From an uncultured Bacteroidota bacterium (GTDB lineage: Bacteria > Bacteroidota > Bacteroidia > Bacteroidales > UBA932): 64,000 nucleotides of DNA. Below are positions 17,727 to 25,499 of this stretch, piece after piece. The stretch spans positions 62,001 through 126,000 of the forward strand of contig CALGSW010000001.1 of assembly GCA_937901965.1 (NCBI GenBank). The letters are read 5' to 3'. Position 1 is the first letter of the stretch. The number at the start of each line of letters is the position of its first letter. A program made the position numbers and the translations under genes. Under the pieces are notes generated by a model. That model did not search any database. It had not been told where the DNA came from and saw only the letters and a list, made by a program, of their open reading frames with translations.

Positions 17727-19010
17727 ATGAGATATATATTTAAATTCCCCGATATTGGAGAGGGGCTGGAAGAGGGAACTATAGTTGAGTGGCATGTTGA
17801 GAAGGGTCAGACAGTAAAAATGGGAGACTCTCTGGTGACTATGGAAACAGATAAGGTAGTAACAGCAATCCCCTCCCCCAGAGATGGTATAATTGCAGCA
17901 AAGTTTGGGAAGGTGGGTGAAACAATTCATGTTGGATCTGCTTTAGTTGAAATTGATATTGCGGGTATAGATGGAGAAGCTGCTGTTGCAGAGGCTTCAA
18001 AACCAGAACCTGTAGAAGAGGAGGGCGCAGGCGTAGTGGGTACTCTTGAAGTTGCCGGTAATAATGCAGTCTTATCAGCCAGCAAAGAGGGCCTTTCTGC
18101 CGGAACAGCAAAACTGGAGAAATCGGAAAGAGTTCTGGCAACTCCTGTCGCAAGAGCTCTCGCAAAAGAGAGTGGAGTTAATATCAATACAGTTACAGGT
18201 ACAGGTCCTGCAGGCAGAGTAACAAAAGAGGATATACTAAGGTATATTTCTGATTCAACAAAAAGTAGTACCTCCCAAGCACAATCAAAAGAAAATATAA
18301 CTTCTGATGAATTAAAACTTGAAATTGAACCTCTTACTCAAATAAGGAAAACAATAGCAAAGAACATGATTCAGAGCAAGCATAATGCTGCTCATATGAC
18401 TGTGTTTGAAGAAGTTGAGATTGCTGAGCTTGACCGAGTAAGAAAAAGATTTAAAGATGTTTATAGCAACGAGGGTATAAAACTTACCTACCTTTCATTT
18501 ATCATTAAAGCAACAGCTGCATCTCTGAAGAAATTCAGAGCGTTGAATGCAGAAATGGATATGGAAAGGGGCAACATGATTTATAAAAAGTACTACAATA
18601 TTGGAATAGCCATTGATACTCCAAAAGGGTTAGTTGTCCCTGTTATCAGAAATGCAGACAGATTATCCGTTAAAGAGATTGCGAAAGAGATTCAGATTCT
18701 CTCAGATAAGGCCAGAGACGGTAAACTCTCACTTGATGACATGAAAGACGGAACCTTTACTATTACAAGTTATGGAAGTATAGGCGGACTATTTGCTGTT
18801 CCTGTGATAAATTATCCTCAGGCAGGAATACTCGGGATTGGCCGTATCAACAACAAGCCTGTAGTTAAAGAGAACCAGGTGGTCCCCGGGCTTGTTCTTC
18901 CGCTTTCACTAAGTGTAGATCACCGTATTGCTGATGGAGGCGAAACGACAAGATTTATTAATACAATTATGGGGTATCTGGCAGATCCGGTTAGTCTTAT
19001 AATGGAATAA
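17727..19010 (+). CDS. pdhC: 2-oxoacid dehydrogenase E2 component (dihydrolipoyl acyltransferase)
   Basis: This 427-aa protein has one N-terminal lipoyl domain (about 1-76) with the modified lysine in METDKVVTAI. A linker follows, then a peripheral subunit-binding domain (about 133-170; VLATPVARALAKESGVNI, GTGPAGRVTKEDIL) and the C-terminal catalytic chloramphenicol-acetyltransferase-like domain (about 200-427). The catalytic His-x3-Asp-Gly reads DHRIADG. It transfers the acyl group from lipoate to CoA. A single lipoyl domain is usual for this type. It overlaps nothing; E3 begins 20 bases after its stop. Confidence 0.92.
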   Translation: MRYIFKFPDIGEGLEEGTIVEWHVEKGQTVKMGDSLVTMETDKVVTAIPSPRDGIIAAKFGKVGETIHVGSALVEIDIAGIDGEAAVAEASKPEPVEEEGAGVVGTLEVAGNNAVLSASKEGLSAGTAKLEKSERVLATPVARALAKESGVNINTVTGTGPAGRVTKEDILRYISDSTKSSTSQAQSKENITSDELKLEIEPLTQIRKTIAKNMIQSKHNAAHMTVFEEVEIAELDRVRKRFKDVYSNEGIKLTYLSFIIKATAASLKKFRALNAEMDMERGNMIYKKYYNIGIAIDTPKGLVVPVIRNADRLSVKEIAKEIQILSDKARDGKLSLDDMKDGTFTITSYGSIGGLFAVPVINYPQAGILGIGRINNKPVVKENQVVPGLVLPLSLSVDHRIADGGETTRFINTIMGYLADPVSLIME

Positions 19011-19014
19011 TGTT

Positions 19015-19020
19015 AGGAGG
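19015..19020 (+). promoter_or_regulatory. Strong Shine-Dalgarno before lpd (decides the start)
   Basis: AGGAGG lies ten bases before the ATG at 19031. An upstream in-frame ATG at 19010 would overlap the E2 stop and place this site inside the coding region, so 19031 is preferred. Such a canonical site is uncommon in this window. Confidence 0.6.
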
Positions 19021-19030
19021 AGAACAAAAT

Positions 19031-20383
19031 ATGTATGATTTAATAATTATTGGCTCAGGTCCTGCCGGATATGTAGCAGCGATAAGAGCAGGCCAGGTGG
19101 GTCTGAAAACAGTTATAATTGAGAAGAATGAAATTGGAGGTATGTGCCTGAACTGGGGCTGTATTCCTTCTAAATCAATGATGGAGAGTGTTAAACTATA
19201 TCAAAAAATCACTAAAGACTCAGCTCGTTTTGGTATTGAAGGAATAGATAAAAAGGCTCTCTCTTTCAACTGGAGCAAGGGTATTAAAAGAGCAGACACT
19301 ATTGTAAAAAGACTTACCGGAGGGGTTGAATTTCTACTCAAGAAAAATGGTGTTGAAATTATTAAAGGAGAGGCAAAAATTATCTCTTCAACCTCTGTTC
19401 TTGCAGATAACAGACTATTAGAGGCAAAGAACATAATAATAGCAACCGGATCATCATCAGTAAAGATTGACAACAGCATAGAAAATCTTGTTGTTGAGCC
19501 TAAGAAATTATTTACTGAAAGAGAGATTCCTGAAAATATTGTAGTAATTGGTAAAAGTCCTGTTGCAATTGAGCTGGCTCAGCTCTTCTCAATGATGGAC
19601 AGAAAGGTGACCTTAATTTCTGATTCTTCTGTCATAATGCCCAAAGCTGACTCATACGTCAGGAACTACATGGAGAGTAAAATTAAAAAAGAGAAGATTG
19701 AAATTATATATAACACAGAAATTAAGTCAACCAAAAAGATTTGGAAAGATGGGATTCTCAACCTGTCCGGAAAAGAGATCGCATGTGATTTAATTATCAA
19801 TGCATCTGACAGAAAAGCCAACATAATTAAATCTGATATTGATATTGAAATAAAAGACGGATATATTGCAGTTGATGAAAATTGCGAGACTTCTGTAAAG
19901 GGGATTTATGCTGTTGGCGATGTTAATGGATTAGCAATGTTTGCCCATATAGGTTCGGCACAGGGGCTGTTTGTAATAAACAGGCTTAAGGGAATTGAGG
20001 GCAAATTAGATATTTCTAAGCTCCCTATGAATATGTACACAGTTCCGGAGGCCGCACAAATTGGTTTTACAGAAGACAAACTAAAAGAGAATGGTTACGA
20101 CTATAAAGTCAGCGAATTTCCTCTCTCTGCAAATGGAAAGGCTCAAACAGAAGGTTCTGCTGACGGTTTTGTCAGAATTCTATCTGACAATAAACTTGGA
20201 GAGGTTTTAGGAGTTCAGATTGTTGCTCCAAACGCTACAGATATGATTAACGAAGCAGCAGCCTATATTCAGCTTGAATCAACTGTATATGATATTGCAC
20301 AGACAGTTCATACACACCCAACTGTTTCAGAAGTTTTTATGGAGGCTGGATTTGAAGCCGTTGATAAAGCAATTCATAAATAG
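19031..20383 (+). CDS. lpd: Dihydrolipoyl dehydrogenase (E3)
   Basis: This 450-aa FAD/NAD disulfide oxidoreductase begins YDLIIIGSGPAGYVAA, the FAD Rossmann motif. It carries the redox disulfide in GGMCLNWGCIPSKS (C-x4-C), the second FAD motif YAVGDVNGLAMFAHIGSAQG, and the C-terminal HTHPTVSE active-site base. It reoxidises dihydrolipoamide with NAD. One oddity is that the NAD-binding loop reads VVIGKSPVAIELAQ, with lysine and serine where the common GxGxxG has glycines, so the nucleotide site is slightly unusual. It is the fourth gene of the dehydrogenase operon. Confidence 0.9.
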   Translation: MYDLIIIGSGPAGYVAAIRAGQVGLKTVIIEKNEIGGMCLNWGCIPSKSMMESVKLYQKITKDSARFGIEGIDKKALSFNWSKGIKRADTIVKRLTGGVEFLLKKNGVEIIKGEAKIISSTSVLADNRLLEAKNIIIATGSSSVKIDNSIENLVVEPKKLFTEREIPENIVVIGKSPVAIELAQLFSMMDRKVTLISDSSVIMPKADSYVRNYMESKIKKEKIEIIYNTEIKSTKKIWKDGILNLSGKEIACDLIINASDRKANIIKSDIDIEIKDGYIAVDENCETSVKGIYAVGDVNGLAMFAHIGSAQGLFVINRLKGIEGKLDISKLPMNMYTVPEAAQIGFTEDKLKENGYDYKVSEFPLSANGKAQTEGSADGFVRILSDNKLGEVLGVQIVAPNATDMINEAAAYIQLESTVYDIAQTVHTHPTVSEVFMEAGFEAVDKAIHK

Positions 20384-20386
20384 ACA

Positions 20387-21016
20387 ATGATTGAGGCACT
20401 ACCCTACTCACTTCCGGATATAAATATCCTTTCATCTGAGAGCAGTAAGAGCTATTTTATATGGCAACCGGATGACGTGTATATTGTTCTTGGAAGGTCA
20501 AACGATACTGAAAAGTCTCTAAATACTCAACTGGTTATAAAAGATGGAATAAAGGTTTTAAAGAGACCATCCGGGGGTGAGACGGTTGTGCTAACTCCTC
20601 AAACTCTAGTTTTTTCAATTAAGATTGATTCATGCAAACTGAAACATCCTAAATCAATTTTTAACACAATTAACAACTCTTTAATTAAAGAGCTCTCCAA
20701 GAATGGGATTGAAGGTGTATACTCAAGAGGAATATCAGATTTATCAATTGGGGAGCAAAAGATTTTAGGTTCATCTATGTATCTAAAAGACAATATATAT
20801 TTCTATCATGCTGTTTTAAATGTTTCGGAAAAGCCTCAGTACATTTCTCAATATCTTAAACACCCATCCAGGGAACCGGATTACAGAAAGGGAAGGGGTC
20901 ATTCTGAATTTGTTACCTCTTTAACTGATAAAGGTTATACTTTATCAGTTAAAGAATGTGCCAGAGTTATTGAAAAAGGGATAGAAAATATTTTGTATAC
21001 CTTTTCTGTACAATAA
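20387..21016 (+). CDS. lplA: Lipoate-protein ligase A family protein (short form)
   Basis: This 209-aa protein of the BPL/LplA/LipB fold has VLGRSNDTEKSLN, the substrate loop VLKRPSGGETVVL (compare RxSGGGxVxHD) and the conserved lysine region SIGEQKILGSSMYL. It matches only the large catalytic domain of E. coli LplA; the small accessory domain is absent. Lipoyl transferase or octanoyltransferase activity are therefore alternatives to ligase. Its position three bases after lpd, as last gene of the dehydrogenase operon, strongly suggests it lipoylates the E2 encoded upstream. Confidence 0.8.
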   Translation: MIEALPYSLPDINILSSESSKSYFIWQPDDVYIVLGRSNDTEKSLNTQLVIKDGIKVLKRPSGGETVVLTPQTLVFSIKIDSCKLKHPKSIFNTINNSLIKELSKNGIEGVYSRGISDLSIGEQKILGSSMYLKDNIYFYHAVLNVSEKPQYISQYLKHPSREPDYRKGRGHSEFVTSLTDKGYTLSVKECARVIEKGIENILYTFSVQ

Positions 21017-21023
21017 TAATTTA

Positions 21024-21032
21024 TAAATTTGA
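21024..21032 (+). promoter_or_regulatory. Predicted promoter of the hybrid kinase, -7 box
   Basis: TAAATTTGA matches TAnnTTTG eight bases after the lplA stop, giving a leader of about 18 nt before the ATG at 21054. No TTG was found at the -33 position, only a T run. Confidence 0.45.
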
Positions 21033-21053
21033 GGCTGGGTATTAACTAGCCAT

Positions 21054-22613
21054 ATGGATAGCTCCAGTTTTACAGGATTTCTTTTTGATAACAATCCACA
21101 GCCAATGTGGATTTATGATGTTGATTCACTCCGTTTTCTGGAGGTGAACAACTCAGCCTTGATTAAGTATGGGTATACTAAAGAGGAGTTTCTTAATATG
21201 ACTATTAAGGATATTCGTCCTGAAGAGGATGTGGATTTATTAGTACTGGATTTGCTTAAAACAAATAGTGAAATCAGCTTGAGTAATAATATCTGGAGGC
21301 ATGTATTAAAATCGGGGGAGATTATATATGTAGAAATAAATTCACACAGAATAACATTCAATAACTGTAAAGCTCGTCTTGTTACTGCAAGAGATATAAC
21401 AGAAGTTGTTGTTGCCCGTGAGAAAGAGAAGAAACTTATAGATGATTTAATAGATGCTAAAAACAGAGCAGAAGAGAGCGACAGAATCAAAACAACTTTT
21501 CTTGCAACAATGTCTCACGAATTAAGGACTCCACTAAATGCTATAATCGGTTTCTCCGATCTTATAACCGATGACCTCAATAAAGACGATATTGATTCTT
21601 ATGCAACCACAATTAATAAAAGTGGCAGACATCTGCTGAGCCTCATTGAGGAGCTTTTTGACATTAGTCTTATTGAATCTGGACAAATCAAGCTGAACTT
21701 TGAAGAGGTGCAGTTGGCAGATATATTTAATGAGATCTTTGCTGTAATTTCAAGAGAACAAAAATTAATGGGAAAGAAGAGTATTAAGATACTCATATCA
21801 TCCTCCGGTGGCATTAAAAGAGATAACAGGATATTGTATACAGATCAGAAAAGATTAAAACAGATACTTGTTAATTTACTAAAAAATGCTCTTAAATTTA
21901 CTGAATCTGGATCAATTGAATATGGATACATGCCATGGATAAAAGATAACCGGCATTTTCTGAAGTTCTTTGTAAAAGATTCTGGTATTGGTATACCGCA
22001 TAATAAACTTAAACTTATTTTTGGAGAGTTTCAGCAAGGTGATATAAAACAAGTTAAGAGCTTCTCCGGTGCCGGTCTCGGCCTATCAATCAGCAAAAAA
22101 CTTGTTGAAACTCTTGGAGGAGAAATTTGGGTAGAATCAACGGAAGGTAAAGGGAGTACATTTATATTTACATTACCTTTGTCTGGGCAGAAAGTAAATA
22201 CAATAAAGAAAGGAGAAGATTCTATGGATACAATGATTTACGATTTTTCGGGTAAAACACTGCTCCTTGCAGAAGATGACGAACCTAGTTTCTTATTACT
22301 TAAAGCAATACTTAAAAGAACAAACATTGAGATAATCCGGGCTAAAAGTGGAAAAGAGGCAGTAGAAATTGCACTTGGCGAGAATAGTGTATCAATGATT
22401 CTTATGGACATAAATATGCCCGATATGAACGGATTTGAGGCCACTGATATTATAAAAAGGGAGAGACCTGATTTACCAATTATCGCACAGACAGCCTACT
22501 CAATTTCCGGAGACAGGGAGAGAATTCTAAAAGCAGGATGTGATGACTACTTGTCAAAGCCTATTAATAAAAACGAACTCTTTAAGATAATTGAAAAATA
22601 CTCTAAAGATTAA
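21054..22613 (+). CDS. PAS-containing hybrid histidine kinase / response regulator
   Basis: This 519-aa cytoplasmic protein has a PAS sensor (about 5-120; FLFDNNPQPMWIYDVDSLRF), a HisKA domain with the phospho-accepting His155 in ATMSHELRTPLNAIIGF, and a HATPase_c domain (NLLKNALKFT, KDSGIGIP, GAGLGLSISKKLVETLGG). It ends in a REC domain (about 400-519) with LLLAEDDEPS, the phospho-acceptor Asp in LMDINMPDMNGFEA and the lysine in DYLSKPIN. There is no membrane segment and no output domain, so it signals to a separate partner or phosphorelay protein not in this window. Its own promoter and downstream hairpin make it a monocistronic unit. The sensed signal is unknown. Confidence 0.92.
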   Translation: MDSSSFTGFLFDNNPQPMWIYDVDSLRFLEVNNSALIKYGYTKEEFLNMTIKDIRPEEDVDLLVLDLLKTNSEISLSNNIWRHVLKSGEIIYVEINSHRITFNNCKARLVTARDITEVVVAREKEKKLIDDLIDAKNRAEESDRIKTTFLATMSHELRTPLNAIIGFSDLITDDLNKDDIDSYATTINKSGRHLLSLIEELFDISLIESGQIKLNFEEVQLADIFNEIFAVISREQKLMGKKSIKILISSSGGIKRDNRILYTDQKRLKQILVNLLKNALKFTESGSIEYGYMPWIKDNRHFLKFFVKDSGIGIPHNKLKLIFGEFQQGDIKQVKSFSGAGLGLSISKKLVETLGGEIWVESTEGKGSTFIFTLPLSGQKVNTIKKGEDSMDTMIYDFSGKTLLLAEDDEPSFLLLKAILKRTNIEIIRAKSGKEAVEIALGENSVSMILMDINMPDMNGFEATDIIKRERPDLPIIAQTAYSISGDRERILKAGCDDYLSKPINKNELFKIIEKYSKD

Positions 22614-22707
22614 TTCAGATGGTTTTTATGAGAGGAAACACAATCAAACATATCCAGGCAAAATATCAAAAAACAAATATTTAATTACCACCTCTTAAGA
22701 AAAGTAC

Positions 22708-22734
22708 AAGAGGAGATTCTATGAACCTCCTCTT
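22708..22734. terminator. Bidirectional hairpin terminator between kinase and hsp20
   Basis: aagaggagattc and gaacctcctctt pair at 11 of 12 positions with a three-base loop. They are followed on the plus strand by ctgtttt. The hairpin lies between two convergent genes and could serve both. Confidence 0.6.
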
Positions 22735-22766
22735 CTGTTTTACCTGAAAATAATCCCTGCTTAATG

Positions 22767-23210
22767 TTACTTAATGTCAATTAATTTGACGGGTTTCGGT
22801 TTTGCCTCTTCTCTTTTAGGGATTGTTACTATCAGTATACCTTTATCATATTTAGCCTCTATCTTATCACTATCAACGGTTAATGGCAGACTAAAGGATC
22901 TGCAAAAAGACTGATAACTGAATTCTCTTCTTGTATAGCTCTCCTCTTTCAACTGATTTTCATTTTTTATTTCAGAAGATATTTTGAGAGTACCCTGATT
23001 GACCTCTATTGAAAAATCAGTTTTTTCCAGTCCTGGTGCAGCAACTTCAATTAAAAAGTTATCGTCATTCTCCCTGATATTAACCGATGGAATTGTAGTA
23101 TTTGTTCTTGAATAGTTTTTCAATCCCCAGTCACTCCACTCTTTATTTAAGAAATCATCAAAGAAATTTGTGAATACTGGTTGTGTTTGGTTTCTTCTTA
23201 TTAGTGTCAT
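22767..23210 (-). CDS. hsp20: Small heat-shock protein, Hsp20/alpha-crystallin family
   Basis: This 147-aa protein has a short N-terminal arm (FTNFFDDFLNKEWSDW) and an alpha-crystallin domain (about 45-135) with IEVAAPGLEKTDFSIEVNQG and AKYDKGILIVTIPKREEAK. The latter includes the conserved A-x-x-x-x-G-[IL]-L near the C-terminus. It is an ATP-independent holdase chaperone. A Shine-Dalgarno GGAGG lies at 23216-23220 (minus strand). The 140-base gap upstream contains no firm TAnnTTTG box; the nearest is TTACTTTG with one mismatch. I saw no CIRCE element. Confidence 0.93.
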   Translation of the reverse strand: MTLIRRNQTQPVFTNFFDDFLNKEWSDWGLKNYSRTNTTIPSVNIRENDDNFLIEVAAPGLEKTDFSIEVNQGTLKISSEIKNENQLKEESYTRREFSYQSFCRSFSLPLTVDSDKIEAKYDKGILIVTIPKREEAKPKPVKLIDIK

Positions 23211-23350
23211 AGTAGCCTCCTTTTATTTTTAGTTTACTTACCTCAAAACATATCAAAGTAAATACCAAAGGAGTTAAAAGATATTTCTTAAGACACTTTG
23301 TCATTTTTTCTCACAAAAATCTGACAAAAAGTCCGCTATATAACTGACTG

Positions 23351-24718
23351 TCAGAGCCCAAGAATCCAATCTGCAATAATTTTCAAAACTTTTTCAGAGA
23401 AGGTTTCTTCAATTTTTGAGTATTCAGATGGAAGTCCCGTTTTTGTATTTTGAAACAGGTGATTAACCCCCTCTATTTTCATAACGGTTATAGCCTCCTT
23501 ATTTCCATATACATCTTTTATCTTATCCAGATTATCGGAGGGTACTTGAAGATCAAGATCTCCATTTAGGGCTAATGCAGGAATGTTTGAGTTTTTTAAT
23601 GCCTCAACAGGATCATAGAAAAGAAACTCAAGCATCCATGGATTTACAATCCCTCTTGCCTGCACTCTTATGTTTGAGTCACTCTCTTCAGGGGAGTTTT
23701 TCTTCATAAATTCACCAACAACTTCCAACAGGTTCTCGCTTTGCAGATTCATTTTGATCAAGTCAAACAATTCTCTGGAAGTTTTCTCGTAAGCATCTAA
23801 TTGTATTTGAGAAACCCCGGAAGCGGCAGCAATCATTCGTTGCTGCTCAACAATTATTTCTGAACCACATTCAGCAGGTGCGGCAAGTAACACCATAAAG
23901 TCAGCGTTATTATATTTTGATGTCACCATTGGAGCAATAATACCCCCCTCACTGTGCCCAATCATTCCAAATTTTGCACCTATTAAATCATCCCTGCTTT
24001 TAAGATAATTTAATGCAGCATTAACATCTTTGGCAAAATCACTTGTTGTAGACAATGCCGGGTTACCCCCTGATTTACCGGCTCCTCTGTCGTCGTAACG
24101 AAGAACTGCAATACCCCTTCTTACAAGATAGTCTGATATTACCAGAAATGGTTTATGTCCCATTATCTCGGAATCTCTGTTCTGGATACCGCTGCCGGAT
24201 ATCAAAACCACTACAGCACTAATCTTTGTGTTTTGAGGAATTGACAGTGTTCCGGAAAGAACAATACTATCCTGAACATTTGGGAAAAAGACCTCCTCTG
24301 TAATATATGGATAAGGTTTTGAGGGTTCCTGAGGCCTTTTGGGAGCTTCAAAAGCCCTTCTGGAGAGATTAAGCGGAAAAGAGGCACCACCCTGCTTAAA
24401 AGTACCCATAATTTTATCTCCTGTGAATACACCGGTGTACTCAATTGATGCTTGCTCTATTTTAATTTTCACCATTGAATTGGAGTAAGAAACAGAATTC
24501 ACAGGAATTCCAAAAGCCTGCTGATCCGGGCTATCCATTTTAGCTGAAAAAACATTGTTTTCAGAAACTATATGAAAGACTAACTTCAGTTCAGTACCTT
24601 GAACATTCAGTAGACCGTACCAAGAGCCTTCCGGACGGGTATTACCCTGAGAGAAGGTGTAATATGTACCGGAAATGAGAACAAATCCGGTTAATAAAAA
24701 TCTAATTAATTGTTTCAT
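23351..24718 (-). CDS. Secreted alpha/beta hydrolase (S33-like serine hydrolase)
   Basis: This 455-aa protein has a signal peptide (about 1-24), a beta-rich N-terminal domain (about 28-125; EGSWYGLLNVQG, SAKMDSPDQQAFGIPV) and an alpha/beta hydrolase domain. The catalytic triad is probably Ser in IGHSEGG, Asp in NGDLDLQVP and His in VNHLFQ. It resembles periplasmic hydrolases of Bacteroidota annotated as serine aminopeptidase or dienelactone-hydrolase-like; the substrate is unknown. Its ATG directly follows the 11-base T-tract of a terminator-like hairpin, so no conventional ribosome binding site is available upstream. The next in-frame start would remove much of the signal peptide, so I kept this one. 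Confidence 0.8.
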   Translation of the reverse strand: MKQLIRFLLTGFVLISGTYYTFSQGNTRPEGSWYGLLNVQGTELKLVFHIVSENNVFSAKMDSPDQQAFGIPVNSVSYSNSMVKIKIEQASIEYTGVFTGDKIMGTFKQGGASFPLNLSRRAFEAPKRPQEPSKPYPYITEEVFFPNVQDSIVLSGTLSIPQNTKISAVVVLISGSGIQNRDSEIMGHKPFLVISDYLVRRGIAVLRYDDRGAGKSGGNPALSTTSDFAKDVNAALNYLKSRDDLIGAKFGMIGHSEGGIIAPMVTSKYNNADFMVLLAAPAECGSEIIVEQQRMIAAASGVSQIQLDAYEKTSRELFDLIKMNLQSENLLEVVGEFMKKNSPEESDSNIRVQARGIVNPWMLEFLFYDPVEALKNSNIPALALNGDLDLQVPSDNLDKIKDVYGNKEAITVMKIEGVNHLFQNTKTGLPSEYSKIEETFSEKVLKIIADWILGL

Positions 24719-24747
24719 AAAAAAAAAAAGCCTGTATCTCTACAAGC
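24719..24747 (-). terminator. Rho-independent terminator between the YjbH-like gene and the hydrolase gene
   Basis: Read on the minus strand, gcttgta-gaga-tacaggc forms a 7-bp stem (one G-U pair) capped by a GAGA tetraloop and followed by 11 consecutive T. It begins four bases after the stop of the gene at 24752-25480. Its T-tract ends exactly at the start codon of the hydrolase gene. Confidence 0.85.
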
Positions 24748-24751
24748 CCGA

Positions 24752-25480
24752 TTAAATTGTGAACTGGACATGCATCCCAAAGACGGGATACCTAAGTTCG
24801 TTCATGAAAAATTGAAAGTAGAGATGTTTAAATAAAAGTACATTAGCACCAATATTAAAATCCCTTGAGTCATACTCTGCAATAATATTTAAATCCTTGA
24901 AAAAAGCAGGCGAAAATGAAATTCCGCCTGAAACAGGGAACTCTTGTTTTACATGAACGCTAACAGGTATATTATAGGCAGAATGTACACCAATTGAATT
25001 TTCCCCTATATTAAAGTGCTTTGTTAAAGCAATATAGTGAGTACCGAAGTATTTATTTCCTTCTGCATACCCAAATAAGCTGGAAGTAGATACAACGTCA
25101 TTAGATCCTATTACAACAGCCGGCCAGTATTTACCCTCCTTAAGAGGTCTGAAACGAACCGAAATAGATCTGTCAACATTGCTGAAATAACCCGCATTCC
25201 ACAGGTCAAAAGCAGTGTTATTCATGGAAACCTCCATAAAGGAGAGGAATGTGATATTAATAAAGAAATTAAATGTGTGATAATCCCATGTATCCGTAGT
25301 AAACTGCTTTGGAAGAAAATTACCTCCAATCTTTACTGTTCTGTCCGGAGACATCTCAGCTGTGGGACTGTTCAATAGACCTGTAACTCCCAGAGTTGTC
25401 TGAGCTCTTAAAAAAGAAGATGTCAGGAGCAGAATAACTGCTCCCAACATCAACTTGGTTTTAAAACTGTTCAATCTCAT
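24752..25480 (-). CDS. YjbH-domain outer-membrane protein
   Basis: This 242-aa protein has a signal peptide (about 1-26, ending LRAQ) followed by TLGVTGLLNSPTAEMSPD, an opening characteristic of YjbH-like outer-membrane proteins. A beta-strand-rich chain then runs to the end and finishes in VFGMHVQFTI, a barrel-type terminal strand. In E. coli YjbH is the outer-membrane member of the yjbEFGH exopolysaccharide operon. Here it is the last gene of a minus-strand trio and ends at a strong terminator. The role is inferred from fold and location only. Confidence 0.72.
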   Translation of the reverse strand: MRLNSFKTKLMLGAVILLLTSSFLRAQTTLGVTGLLNSPTAEMSPDRTVKIGGNFLPKQFTTDTWDYHTFNFFINITFLSFMEVSMNNTAFDLWNAGYFSNVDRSISVRFRPLKEGKYWPAVVIGSNDVVSTSSLFGYAEGNKYFGTHYIALTKHFNIGENSIGVHSAYNIPVSVHVKQEFPVSGGISFSPAFFKDLNIIAEYDSRDFNIGANVLLFKHLYFQFFMNELRYPVFGMHVQFTI

Positions 25481-25499
25481 TCAGAGATGGGTTCTGCGA

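Noticed and set aside
23351..24718. Hydrolase as part of the YjbH-lipoprotein operon
   Set aside because: A strong terminator with 11 T lies between them; co-transcription is possible only by read-through, so it is listed separately.
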